A stretch of DNA of 64,000 nt from Microbaculum marinum (GTDB lineage Bacteria; Pseudomonadota; Alphaproteobacteria; Rhizobiales; Tepidamorphaceae). Where the stretch lies: NCBI RefSeq assembly GCF_042646165.1, contig NZ_JBHRTC010000014.1. The stretch is one strand, 5' to 3'. Below are positions 7,310 through 15,601 of this stretch, in pieces. Both the position numbers and the translations under genes were made by a program. A model generated the notes under the pieces. It saw nothing but the letters and a program-made list of their open reading frames with translations. It was not told the DNA's origin and searched no databases. Numbering within the stretch: position 1 is the stretch's first letter; each line of letters begins with the position of its first letter.

Positions 7310-9463
7310 TCAGGCGGCTCCCGCGCTGAAGGTCAGCCGCGACGCGTCGCGGCGGCGCTGCAGCCAGCCGGTGACCCGCGTCCGCAGCCGGGCCATGAAC
7401 CGGTCCCAGCCGCTGGGGTTGTGGATCACGTCGGCGCGGTAGAAGGACGGGCACAGCACCGCGGCGTCGGCAACCTCGCCGCAATTGCCGCAGCCGACGC
7501 AGGTTTCGTCGATCGCGGCCACGGGATCGTCGCGCAGCGGATCGTCGAGCGTCTTCACCGACAATGACGGGCAGCCGGACAGCCGCATGCAGGCGTGATC
7601 GCCGGTGCAGACGTCCTCGTCGACGCCGAAACGCGGCTTGACCGAGCGCTTGCCCTCCTTGATGGCACTGGCGAGCAGCGGCCGCTCGCGGCGCTGGCGG
7701 TTCAGCATGCATTCGGAGGAGGCGACGACGATCTTCGGTCCCTTCTCGTCGGTGGTGAGCGCCTCGCGGAAGATCTCGCGCAGCTTGCCGACGTCGTAGG
7801 TGCGGTCGACGTGGCGGACCCACTTCGCGCCGACGCCCTTCACGGCATCGGTGATCGGGTGGCTGGTCGAGCGCGACCGGTTCTTCGCGCGCGAGGAGGG
7901 GATGTCCTGACCGCCGGTCGCCGCCGAATAGTAGTTGTCGACGATCACGATCATGCCGTCATGCTTGTTGAAGACGGCGTTGGTGATGCCGCTGCTCAGG
8001 CCGTTGTGCCAGAAGCCGCCGTCGCCCATCACCGAGATTGGCCGCTTCTTCGCCTCGACGTTGAAGGCCGACGCCGATGCCGGACCGAGGCCGTAGCCCA
8101 TGGTGCTGGCGCCGATGTTGAACGGCGGCATGATCGAGAACAGGTGGCAGCCGATGTCGGCGGCGACGTGGTGCTCGCCGAGTTCCTCCTGGACGAGCTT
8201 CATCGCCGCGAAGATCGGCCGTTCCGGGCAGCCGGTGCAGAAGCCCGGCGGGCGCGGCGGCACGACCTTCGACAGGTCCGGCACCAGCGGCGCCTCCGGC
8301 TCGTTCGGCGCCCGGTCCTTGTCGCTGAGCAGGCCGCCGGCGTGGTCGCGCAGGAAGTCGCGGATCGCGCTCAGCATCACCGCGCCGGTATATTCGCCGG
8401 CCATCGGGAAGGGATCCTTGCCGCGCAGGAGGGTGTCGATGCCCGCCTTGTGCAGCATCGCGCCGAAGGCCTGCTCGATATGGTTCGGCTGGGCTTCCTC
8501 GACGACCAGCACCGCATCCTTGTCGCGGGCGAAGTCGAGGAATTCGTCGTCGATCAGCGGGTAGGTGACGTTCAGCACATAGAGCGGCACGTCGGTGTTG
8601 CCGCGGATGTCGGCGAGGCCGAGCCGCTGCAGCGCCCGCATGACGCCGTTGTACATGCCGCCCTGCAGGACGATCCCGACATTGCCGTCGGCGGGGCCGA
8701 AGAACTCGTTGAGCTTGCGCTCCTTGACGAAGCTGACGGCGGCCGGCCAGCGCTTCGAGATCTTCTCCTGCTCGTGCAGGAACGAGGCCGGCGGCAGGAC
8801 GATGCGATTGAGGTCTCGCTTCGGGGTCTCCAGCGCCTCGGCGAGCGACATCTTCGGCTTGACGTTGTCGCGGGCCTTGAAGCGGCCGTGGACGTGGCAG
8901 GCGCGAATCCGCATCTCAAGCATCACCGGGGTGTTCGAGGCCTCCGAAAGTTCGAAGCCCTCGCGCACCGCCTTGACGATCATCTCCAGGTTCGGCCGCG
9001 GGTCGAGCAGCCAGATCTGCGACTTCATCGCGAACGCGTGGCTGCGCTCCTGCATGATCGAGGCGCCCTCGCCGTAGTCCTCGCCGACGATGATCAGGGC
9101 GCCGCCGTTGACGCCGCCCGAGGCGAGATTGGCCAGCGCGTCCGAGGCGACGTTGGTGCCCACCGTCGACTTGAACGTGACCGCACCGCGGATCGGATAG
9201 TGCATCGAGGCGGCCAGCGTGGCCGCCGCGGTCGCCTCCGAGGCGCTCGCCTCGAAATGGACGCCGAGCTCGCCGAGGATGTCCTGGGCGTCGGCAAGCA
9301 CGTCCATCAGGTGCGAGATCGGCGCGCCCTGGTAGCCGCCGACATAGCCGACCCCGCATTCCAGCAGCGCCTTGGTTACGGCGAGGATACCCTCGCCGCG
9401 GAACTCCTCGCCCGCGCCGATGCGCAACTGCTCGACTTCCTTCGCGAATGACCGTTCGGCCAT
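7310..9463 (-). CDS. iorA: Indolepyruvate oxidoreductase subunit alpha (thiamine diphosphate and Fe-S subunit)
   Basis: Large subunit, 717 residues, that binds thiamine diphosphate and passes electrons to ferredoxin-like clusters at its C-terminus. Visible parts: N-terminal pyrimidine-binding domain (YVGGYQGAPISHLMDVL), the FCTGCPERPIFAAM motif near residue 415, the thiamine diphosphate motif GDGGFWHNGLSSGITNAVFN, and a ferredoxin-like tail. In the tail the first cluster motif reads CTGDHACMRLSGCP, with Asp in place of the second Cys, while the second reads CVGCGNC. It is the first gene of the iorAB pair, about 600 bases from the next gene. Substrate could be other aryl- or branched 2-oxoacids. 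Confidence 0.93.
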   Translation of the reverse strand: MAERSFAKEVEQLRIGAGEEFRGEGILAVTKALLECGVGYVGGYQGAPISHLMDVLADAQDILGELGVHFEASASEATAAATLAASMHYPIRGAVTFKSTVGTNVASDALANLASGGVNGGALIIVGEDYGEGASIMQERSHAFAMKSQIWLLDPRPNLEMIVKAVREGFELSEASNTPVMLEMRIRACHVHGRFKARDNVKPKMSLAEALETPKRDLNRIVLPPASFLHEQEKISKRWPAAVSFVKERKLNEFFGPADGNVGIVLQGGMYNGVMRALQRLGLADIRGNTDVPLYVLNVTYPLIDDEFLDFARDKDAVLVVEEAQPNHIEQAFGAMLHKAGIDTLLRGKDPFPMAGEYTGAVMLSAIRDFLRDHAGGLLSDKDRAPNEPEAPLVPDLSKVVPPRPPGFCTGCPERPIFAAMKLVQEELGEHHVAADIGCHLFSIMPPFNIGASTMGYGLGPASASAFNVEAKKRPISVMGDGGFWHNGLSSGITNAVFNKHDGMIVIVDNYYSAATGGQDIPSSRAKNRSRSTSHPITDAVKGVGAKWVRHVDRTYDVGKLREIFREALTTDEKGPKIVVASSECMLNRQRRERPLLASAIKEGKRSVKPRFGVDEDVCTGDHACMRLSGCPSLSVKTLDDPLRDDPVAAIDETCVGCGNCGEVADAAVLCPSFYRADVIHNPSGWDRFMARLRTRVTGWLQRRRDASRLTFSAGAA

Positions 9464-9632
9464 GTTACCGGCTCCTCGTGTTCCAGCCGCGCCACAGCGG
9501 CGGCGGCAGCGCGCGCGCAGCGACCACCCGGTCCCGCGCGCAGAGCCCCCCGACCCTCGGCTTCAAGTCGCCCGAAACGCTGCGCGTTGCGTCCGACGCC
9601 GCGAGCTGCTCTCCTGGCGCTCGGCCACCCAG

Positions 9633-9750
9633 CGCTCCGCCGGAGCGGGGCGCGTCTCCGCCCTGCGGAAGCGGTGCTTCCGCTGCCGGCTCCGCCGGCA
9701 CCGGGCTCCAACCCTCGCGCGGAAGGCACTCGAAACGCTGACGCGTTTCG
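9633..9750. repeat. Cluster of short perfect hairpins
   Basis: Four perfect inverted repeats in 118 bases: CGCTCCG/CGGAGCG (9633-9647), GCGGAAGC/GCTTCCGC with a 3-base loop (9665-9683), TGCCGGC/GCCGGCA with a 3-base loop (9684-9700), and CGAAACGC/GCGTTTCG with a 4-base loop (9731-9750). The second and third are directly adjacent. Confidence 0.75.
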
Positions 9751-9774
9751 TCCGCTGGCGCGGACCGTGCCTTA

Positions 9775-9813
9775 CCCCCCTCTCCATCTCTCCCCCACAA
9801 GGGGGGAGAGGGG
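9775..9813. repeat. Palindromic repeat copy D
   Basis: 39 bases identical, as reverse complement, to 9903-9941. Same C-rich/ACAAG/G-rich layout as copies A-C but with CTCTCC in place of the GTCGGGGTGGGGG tail. Confidence 0.85.
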
Positions 9814-9902
9814 AACAAGGCGCCGGTCTTGGAGATACTGACCACCTCCTGCCGTGCAGCGAGACGTGCCTCCAAGGTCACGACGGGCGGTCGCTCCGAT
9901 CG

Positions 9903-9941
9903 CCCCTCTCCCCCCTTGTGGGGGAGAGATGGAGAGGGGGG
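9903..9941. repeat. Palindromic repeat copy E
   Basis: Exact reverse complement of copy D, 89 bases away, so the two could pair into one long cruciform or RNA stem. Confidence 0.85.
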
Positions 9942-10057
9942 TGCGTGCACGGCACCGGCGGCAGACACGGCATCTCGTCGACACGCACCAGATGCGCCCG
10001 CCGTCCCGCGACCTCCGCCGGCTTCAGCCACTCCCTGCATCGGGCCGCCTTTCGCCC

Positions 10058-10663
10058 CTACTCCGCCGGCGCCCTGGTCGACCAGAGCACCGGTCCGCCG
10101 TCCTTCTCGTAGGCCATCCCGTCGGGGTAGCTGATCGCCTCGAGCTGCAGCCCCCAGGGGGCGAAGAAATACAGGATCGTCTGTCCGGCTGCCGGCCCCT
10201 CGTTGACCGGGAACGGGCCCATCAGCGTGCGGATGCCGTTCTCCTTGAAGTACTCCGCGGCGGCATCGATGTCCTCGACGTAGAAGGCCAGGTGATGGCC
10301 GCCGTGGTCGCTGTTCTTCGGCATCTCGGTGGTCTGGTCGGGCGCGGTGTACTGGAACAGCTCGATGTTGCTGCCATGGCCGCAGCGCACCAGCGAGATC
10401 TGTTCGATCACCGCGCGTGGATGGACGTTGACGAGGTCCTGCATGAAGGTGCCGGTATCGTCGCGGAACGGCCCGAAGGACATCGCCTTCTCGCATCCGA
10501 CGATATCGACGAAGAACGTCTCGGCTTCGCCGATGTCGGGCACGGTGATGCCGACATGGTCCATGCCGGTCATCCCCGGGATCTCCGCCGATGCGGGCGC
10601 CTGGACGCCCGCCGAAGAGACCATCATTGCGGCGGCGGCCACTACTCCGAGCAAGGTCTTCAT
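10058..10663 (-). CDS. Exported VOC (glyoxalase/dioxygenase-fold) protein
   Basis: 201 residues with a clear signal peptide (MKTLLGVVAAAAMMVSSAGV then ASA), which is uncommon for the normally cytosolic vicinal-oxygen-chelate superfamily. The mature part has two beta-alpha-beta-beta-beta modules: MDHVGITVPD opens the first, GHHLAFYVEDID the second, and LQLEAISYPDG holds the usual C-terminal glutamate, so His, His and Glu metal ligands are plausible. It is the last gene of a leftward group after the MarR regulator (54 bases away). Function is not identifiable; methylmalonyl-CoA epimerase-like or ring-cleavage-like chemistry in the periplasm are guesses. Confidence 0.8.
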   Translation of the reverse strand: MKTLLGVVAAAAMMVSSAGVQAPASAEIPGMTGMDHVGITVPDIGEAETFFVDIVGCEKAMSFGPFRDDTGTFMQDLVNVHPRAVIEQISLVRCGHGSNIELFQYTAPDQTTEMPKNSDHGGHHLAFYVEDIDAAAEYFKENGIRTLMGPFPVNEGPAAGQTILYFFAPWGLQLEAISYPDGMAYEKDGGPVLWSTRAPAE

Positions 10664-10717
10664 TCCGTTTCTCCTCCAGATGCGCCGCCCGGCAGCCGGT
10701 CCCCCCGGCTCCTGCCG

Positions 10718-11239
10718 TCAGAAGTCGTGGCGGCGGATGTTGCGCAGGACCCGCGTCAGCAGGACGATGAGGGTCTCGTAGTCCTCGTCGGAAAACCCGT
10801 CGAACATGTGCTCCAGCGAGCCGTGCATGACCGGCCAGACCTGGCGGAAGGCCTCGCGGCCCTTCTCGGTGAGATAGAGCTCGCGCACCCGCAGGTCGCC
10901 CTTGCGGTTCTTGCGGCGCACCAGCCCGTCGCGCTCCATGCCGTCGAGCGTCCGGCTCATGGTCGACTGCTCGGCGATGGTGAACACGGCGAGTTCGTTC
11001 ACGGTGATGCCTGCCATCACCGAAAGAACCGACAGGATCCGCATCTGGATCGTCGTCAGGCCCTGCTCCTTCAGCCGCTCCAGCAGGTCGGTGTTCCAGC
11101 GCGCCGAGATCCGATTGATGAGATAGGGCGCGAAATGATCGAGGCCGATCTCGCCGAGCGACGGCACCCGTTCGGCACGGTCGCCGGCGGCTGCGTCAAC
11201 CGCCATATCGGTGCGTTCGATCGCCACCGGCTTGTTCAT
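10718..11239 (-). CDS. MarR family transcriptional regulator
   Basis: 173-residue DNA-binding repressor/activator. The winged helix is visible: LTTIQMRILSVLSVMAGITV, then ELAVFTIAEQSTMSRTLDGM as the recognition helix, then the wing GLVRRKNRKGDLRVRELYLT. The N-terminal 30 residues are an extra hydrophilic extension. Its ATG overlaps the stop of the flavoprotein gene (ATGA at 11236-11239), so it is translationally coupled to it. Context suggests it controls the flavoprotein/cyclase genes and perhaps the divergent ABC transporter through the sites at 13735 and 15450. Confidence 0.9.
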   Translation of the reverse strand: MNKPVAIERTDMAVDAAAGDRAERVPSLGEIGLDHFAPYLINRISARWNTDLLERLKEQGLTTIQMRILSVLSVMAGITVNELAVFTIAEQSTMSRTLDGMERDGLVRRKNRKGDLRVRELYLTEKGREAFRQVWPVMHGSLEHMFDGFSDEDYETLIVLLTRVLRNIRRHDF

Positions 11240-12816
11240 TTCAGCGCCTTGCTCAGCGCGAAGCCCGATCCGCCGCCGAGGCCGGCGCCGGGATGGGTCG
11301 ACGCGCCGATGTGATAGAGGCCGGCGACACGGGTCTTGTGATCGACCGTCGTCGGCAGCGGCCGCCAGATGAACGCCTGGTCGATGGCGCAGGAGCCGCC
11401 GTAGGGATCGCCGCCGACCAGGTTGATGTTCATCGCCTCCAGGTCGGCCGGCGAGTAGGCGCGCCGCGCGACGACGTTGTCGGCAAAGCCGGTGATGTGC
11501 TTTTTCAGGATCGCCTCGACCCGGTCGGCATAGGCTTCCCGAAGTTCTTCCGTCCAGCGGCCGTCGGCGGGAACGTCCAGCTTGCCGGCGGCATCGCCCT
11601 TCACGTGGCGCGGCGCCTCGGGCAACTGCAGCCAGAGGATGGCGGCACCGTCCGGGCAGCGCGAGGGATCGAGCGCATGGGGCTGGCCGACGCAGATCGT
11701 CGGCACCTCGGGCAGCATGCCGCGCTCGCACTCGTTGACCGCCTTGGAGACGCCGTCGAGGCCGGGGGTCAGGTGCGTCAGGGCCACCTGCTCCAGTCCC
11801 GCGGTCTTCCATTTCGGCGGCGTCTTCAGGGCGTAGTGGATCTGCATGTCGCCCTTGCCGTAGCGATACCCGTCGACCGCCTCGCGGGTCGGCGCGTCGA
11901 CGGCTTCCGACGGCAGCAGCCGGCCGTAGAGCTGGTTCGGCGTGACGGAGCAGATGACCCCCTGCCCCGCCTCGACGATCTCGCCGCCGGCAAGCCGCAC
12001 GCCGGTCGCGCGGCCGTTCGACACGATGACCTGCTCGACGTCGGCGCCGGTGCGAACCTCACCGCCCTGCTCGGCGATCAGCGCCTCGAACGCCTTGACG
12101 GCATTTGCCGCACCGCCCTTCGCGACGGGGGTGCCGGCGGCCTCGGTGGCGAACGCGATCACCCGGGTGATCTCGCCCGAGAACGCGCTCTCCGGACCGA
12201 GTCCCGCATGCAGCGTCCAGGGCGCGAACAGCGCCTGGATCAGTTCGGAGCGGTACGTCGTCTCGAGCCAGCCGCGGCTCGGACGCAGGCTTTCGCCGAG
12301 GCGGGCGGCAAGGCCCCGCACACCGCGGCGCCGCGCCTCGCGGAACAGCAGCTTCGCCGTCCCCCAGGTCCACAGCGCGCCGCCGACCAGGCCGAAGACG
12401 AGATCGGCGTCTCCCTCGACCGTCTCCATGTCGGCGCGGTAGCGGTCGCCATCGCCGGCAGACAGCTCGTTGAACCGTGCCACGTTGGCGTCGCGATCCA
12501 TCGTCAGAACGACGCTGCGGCCGTCGGGCAGCAGCACCGCGGTCGGATGCGGCGTATGGGCGAACTCGAGCCCGTGCCGACCCAGATCGTCGCCGATCTC
12601 GGCGAAGGCAGGCGACGTTATGAACAGCACGAAGGTCGCCGCCATCACATCGTGCCTGTAGCCCGGCGCGGTGATCTCGTCGGTGCGCATGCAACCGCCG
12701 GCGACGTCCTCACGGTCGAGGACGATCACCTTCTTGCCGCGCTTGCCCAGAAGCGCGGCACAGGTGAGGCCGTTGATGCCGGCCCCGACGATCACGTAGT
12801 CCGCCGATGCGGCCAT
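11236..12816 (-). CDS. Phytoene-desaturase-like NAD(P)/FAD-dependent oxidoreductase (paralogue 1)
   Basis: 526-residue flavoprotein of the amine-oxidase/phytoene-dehydrogenase superfamily. The FAD-binding motif is at the N-terminus (VIVGAGINGLTCAALLGKRG), followed by GGCMRTDEITAPGYRHDV. The C-terminal FAD segment reads GLYHIGASTHPGAGLGGGSG. It is a clear paralogue of the gene at 13839: both share LxGRLL, DPSRxPDG and NxNLVGGD motifs. It lies between the cyclase (33 bases upstream) and marR (4-base overlap) in a leftward operon. There is no carotenoid gene nearby, so a catabolic role on an imported cyclic substrate is more likely than carotenogenesis. Confidence 0.88.
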   Translation of the reverse strand: MAASADYVIVGAGINGLTCAALLGKRGKKVIVLDREDVAGGCMRTDEITAPGYRHDVMAATFVLFITSPAFAEIGDDLGRHGLEFAHTPHPTAVLLPDGRSVVLTMDRDANVARFNELSAGDGDRYRADMETVEGDADLVFGLVGGALWTWGTAKLLFREARRRGVRGLAARLGESLRPSRGWLETTYRSELIQALFAPWTLHAGLGPESAFSGEITRVIAFATEAAGTPVAKGGAANAVKAFEALIAEQGGEVRTGADVEQVIVSNGRATGVRLAGGEIVEAGQGVICSVTPNQLYGRLLPSEAVDAPTREAVDGYRYGKGDMQIHYALKTPPKWKTAGLEQVALTHLTPGLDGVSKAVNECERGMLPEVPTICVGQPHALDPSRCPDGAAILWLQLPEAPRHVKGDAAGKLDVPADGRWTEELREAYADRVEAILKKHITGFADNVVARRAYSPADLEAMNINLVGGDPYGGSCAIDQAFIWRPLPTTVDHKTRVAGLYHIGASTHPGAGLGGGSGFALSKALK

Positions 12817-12849
12817 CGCTGTGTCTCCGCCTGATGGTCCCCGGACCGT

Positions 12850-13638
12850 TCAGCCCTTGGGAACGAGCGCCAGGGCCCGGATCGGGCTGCCCGTGCCGCC
12901 GACGAACTTCAGCGGTGCGGCGATCAGGACGGCACCCTTCGGCGGCAGCTTGTCAAGATGGGCGAGGCTGGCGAGGCCGTACCGGTTGTTCTTGTGCAGC
13001 AGGTTGTGCGCCGGATACGGCGGCTCGAAACCGCCTGCCGCGCCGGCGTCGGTGCCGACGCATTCCGTGCCCCAGCCGACGATCCCCTTGGAGATCAGGT
13101 ACTCCACACAGTCGACGCTCGGCCCCGGCGAGTGCGGGCCGTTCTCGTCGGCATTGAGGAACTCGGCGCGGCTGCGATTGCGCGGCCACCAGTCGGTCCG
13201 CATCAGGACCCAGCTGCCCTCCTCGATCTCGCCATGCTCTGCTTCCCATTCCTTGACCATGTCCGCGGTCAGCAGGAAGTCGACGTTCTCGGCGGTCTGT
13301 TTCGAGCAATCGATGACGTTCACGGGAGCGACGAACTTCTTGACCGGGATCGTGTCGGTCTTTCCGTCCGGATAGTCCTTGCCCGTGATCCAGTGGATCG
13401 GCGCGTCGAAATGCGTTCCCGAATGCTCTCCGAGCTCATACCAGCTCCAGGCCCAGTACGGGCCGTTGTCGTCATAGTTCGAGATTTCGTGAACCTTGAC
13501 CTGAGGCGTCTGCTGGAAAATGTCCGGCAACTGGATCAACGGCGTGTCCGGGCCAAGCGGCACTGCCAGGTCCACGACTTCGACGTCCCCGGAGATCAGA
13601 GCGGCGCCGAGTTTGGTCAGCGTCTCGGTTGATGTCAT
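12850..13638 (-). CDS. Cyclase family protein (kynurenine formamidase-like metal hydrolase)
   Basis: 262-residue member of the cyclase/KynB fold, metal-dependent hydrolases acting on formamides, lactones or ring amides. The signature HSGTHFDAPIHW lies near residues 72-83 and supplies the metal-binding His/Asp residues. The segment SWVLMRTDWWPRN and the later GIVGWGTECVGTDAGAAGG also fit the family. It is the first gene of the leftward operon and faces the second flavoprotein gene across a 200-base intergenic region. The partnership with two flavoproteins suggests ring oxidation followed by hydrolytic opening. Confidence 0.87.
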   Translation of the reverse strand: MTSTETLTKLGAALISGDVEVVDLAVPLGPDTPLIQLPDIFQQTPQVKVHEISNYDDNGPYWAWSWYELGEHSGTHFDAPIHWITGKDYPDGKTDTIPVKKFVAPVNVIDCSKQTAENVDFLLTADMVKEWEAEHGEIEEGSWVLMRTDWWPRNRSRAEFLNADENGPHSPGPSVDCVEYLISKGIVGWGTECVGTDAGAAGGFEPPYPAHNLLHKNNRYGLASLAHLDKLPPKGAVLIAAPLKFVGGTGSPIRALALVPKG

Positions 13639-13734
13639 GTCTTCGATCCTCCCGTTGGGGCTTCCGGCGGCCTCCCTCGGACCCCGGCCGACCCCGGCCC
13701 GTGCAACTGGTTCGTCATCAGATTAGTCCGGAAT

Positions 13735-13767
13735 TATGCATTTGCAAATGTCTAGGTTTGAAATAGA
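13735..13767 (+). promoter_or_regulatory. Putative operator in the divergent promoter region (instance 1)
   Basis: Reads TATGCATTTGCAAATG then TCTAGGTTTGAAATAGA. It aligns over 33 bases with 15450-15482 upstream of the Dpp-type transporter, with about 26 identities by eye, in an otherwise G+C-rich region. It sits between the divergent cyclase and flavoprotein genes and contains the palindrome ATTTGCAAAT. A binding site for the local MarR protein is the leading idea. Confidence 0.6.
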
Positions 13768-13838
13768 CTTCGCCGCTGAGACGTCTTGAGGCAACGCCCG
13801 CGGCACGAACCGCGGCATCGAGGGGACTGGAGCAGCGC

Positions 13839-15410
13839 ATGGAGTTCGACGCCGTATTCGTCGGCGCGGGCCATAACGCGCTTGCCGCCGCCGTTCATCT
13901 GGCGAACCGCGGCTGGTCCGTCGGCGTATTCGAACGCAACGAAACGGCGGGCGGCGCCGTCAGAACCGAGGAAGTCACGCTTCCCGGGTTTCGCCACGAC
14001 CTCTACGCGACCAATCTGGGAATGTTCGCCGGGTCGGCCTTCCATGCCGACTACGGCGAGACGCTTGCCAGGCGGGGTCTTGCCTTCGTACCCGCCGAGC
14101 ACTGCTTTGCGACGCCGACGCCGTCGGGCACGTGGTTCGGCGTTTCGAAGGATCTGGAACAGACCGTTGCGCGCGCCGCCAGGCTGTCCGACGCGGACGC
14201 AGCGCGCTGGCAGTCGATGCTGGCGGAGTTCGGCGCCGACGCTCCGCATCTCTTCGCCCTCCTCGGCTCGCCGATGAGCGCGCGCGCCTTGGCGAAGGTC
14301 GGCTGGAAGGCCTGGCGCGGCAAGGGCGTCGCCTGGATGCTCGACACGGCGAGGATGCTCGCCTCCTCGCCGCGCGAATTCCTCGAAGGCAATTTCGAAT
14401 CGCCGGAAATCCGGGCCGCGCTGGGCGCCTGGGGCATGCACCTGGACTTCGGTCCCGACGTCGCCGGCGGGGCACTGTTTCCCTACCTGGAAAGCATGGC
14501 CGACCAGAGCTTCGGCATGGTGGTCGGCCAGGGCGGCGCCGACACGATCGTCAAGGCCATGGTCGCGGAGATCGAGGCGCGCGGCGGTGTGGTGCGCACA
14601 GGTGCGGAGGTCGTGAAGATCCGCACGGACGGAGGACGCGCGACGGCCGTCCTACTTGCCGACGGGCAGGAAGTCCGGGGCAGGCGGGCGGTGATCGCGA
14701 CTGTGACGCCCGGCGCGCTGGTGGGACGGCTGCTCGACGGCGGCACCGGCGACGGCCGCTACGACCGCGCGGCCGCGAAGTTCCGCCACGGGCCGGGGAC
14801 GATGATGATCCATCTCGCGACCTCAGGCCTGCCGGAGTGGAGCGCCGGGGAGGAGTTGCAGAGGTTCCTTTACATCCACCTCGCACCAAGCCTCGACATG
14901 ATGAGCCGCGCCTATTCCGAGGCGGTCGCCGGACTGCTGCCGGCAGAGCCGCTGCTCGTCGTCGGCCAGCAGACCACTGTCGATCCTTCCCGCGCTCCCG
15001 ACGGCAATCACACCCTGTGGATTCAGGTGCGCATGGTGCCGGGGACGATCCTCGGGGACGCGGCTGGCTCGATCACGGCCACCGACTGGGCAGGGGCCGG
15101 GCAAGCCTATGCCGACCGCGTCGTCGACATTATCGAGCGGTACGCGCCGGGCACGAAAGACAAGATCCTCGCGCGCTACGTGGAGACGCCAGCCGATCTG
15201 GAGCGCCGCAATCCGAACCTCGTCGGCGGCGACAGCCTGGCCGGCAGCCACCATCTGTCACAGAATTTCCTGTTCAGGCCGGTGCCGGGCTGGGCGAAGT
15301 ACACCACGCCGGTCAACGGTCTCTACCTGATCGGCGCCTCCACCTGGCCCGGCGGCGGGACAGGGGCGGGGTCGGGATATATGCTTGCAAAATCGCTCGC
15401 CGGCACCTGA
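13839..15410 (+). CDS. Phytoene-desaturase-like NAD(P)/FAD-dependent oxidoreductase (paralogue 2)
   Basis: 523-residue flavoprotein homologous throughout to the product of 11236-12816. FAD motif FVGAGHNALAAAVHLANRG (note GAGHNAL where GxGxxG is usual: the third glycine is Ala), then GGAVRTEEVTLPGFRHD. The C-terminus GLYLIGASTWPGGGTGAGSG completes the FAD site. The ATG has GGAG 6 bases upstream. It is divergent from the cyclase operon and 191 bases ahead of the transporter binding protein, with an operator-like sequence on both sides. Its role is probably oxidation of the same or a related substrate as paralogue 1. Confidence 0.88.
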   Translation: MEFDAVFVGAGHNALAAAVHLANRGWSVGVFERNETAGGAVRTEEVTLPGFRHDLYATNLGMFAGSAFHADYGETLARRGLAFVPAEHCFATPTPSGTWFGVSKDLEQTVARAARLSDADAARWQSMLAEFGADAPHLFALLGSPMSARALAKVGWKAWRGKGVAWMLDTARMLASSPREFLEGNFESPEIRAALGAWGMHLDFGPDVAGGALFPYLESMADQSFGMVVGQGGADTIVKAMVAEIEARGGVVRTGAEVVKIRTDGGRATAVLLADGQEVRGRRAVIATVTPGALVGRLLDGGTGDGRYDRAAAKFRHGPGTMMIHLATSGLPEWSAGEELQRFLYIHLAPSLDMMSRAYSEAVAGLLPAEPLLVVGQQTTVDPSRAPDGNHTLWIQVRMVPGTILGDAAGSITATDWAGAGQAYADRVVDIIERYAPGTKDKILARYVETPADLERRNPNLVGGDSLAGSHHLSQNFLFRPVPGWAKYTTPVNGLYLIGASTWPGGGTGAGSGYMLAKSLAGT

Positions 15411-15449
15411 CCCTCCGCAGAGCTGCCGACTGCCGGGACTCGCTTGACC

Positions 15450-15482
15450 TATGCATATGCATATCTCTAAACTTGAAATAAA
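15450..15482 (+). promoter_or_regulatory. Putative operator/promoter upstream of the Dpp-type transporter (instance 2)
   Basis: TATGCATATGCATATC then TCTAAACTTGAAATAAA, closely matching 13735-13767. A TTGACC at 15444-15449 immediately precedes it and could be a -35 box, so a bound regulator would cover the -10 region. The binding-protein gene starts 119 bases downstream. Confidence 0.6.
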
Positions 15483-15601
15483 TTCGGGAACAGACCGACC
15501 GCCATGCGGCATCCGGGGGGATGCCGGCACATACGGGCGCCGCCAGTGACTGCCACCGGTGACAGACGGCGGGACCGCACCGACAAGGGAGAAGGAATCC
15601 A

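Larger units (their letters stand above)
9464..10057. other. Non-coding block of hairpins and inverted repeats between iorA and the VOC gene
   Basis: No credible gene: all frames give low-complexity Arg/Ala/Pro-rich translations. It contains the hairpin cluster at 9633-9750 and the perfect 39-base inverted pair at 9775-9813 and 9903-9941. It probably includes the iorA promoter next to 9463, but I see no convincing -35/-10 pair. Confidence 0.7.

Noticed and set aside
7595..9451. 618-codon open frame on the + strand inside iorA
   Set aside because: Its translation is Arg/Ala/Val/Asp-biased with no recognisable motif, typical of the mirror frame of a G+C-rich gene; iorA on the other strand is unmistakable.
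11293..12834. 513-codon + strand frame opposite flavoprotein paralogue 1
   Set aside because: No domain content; codon pattern is that of an antisense shadow.
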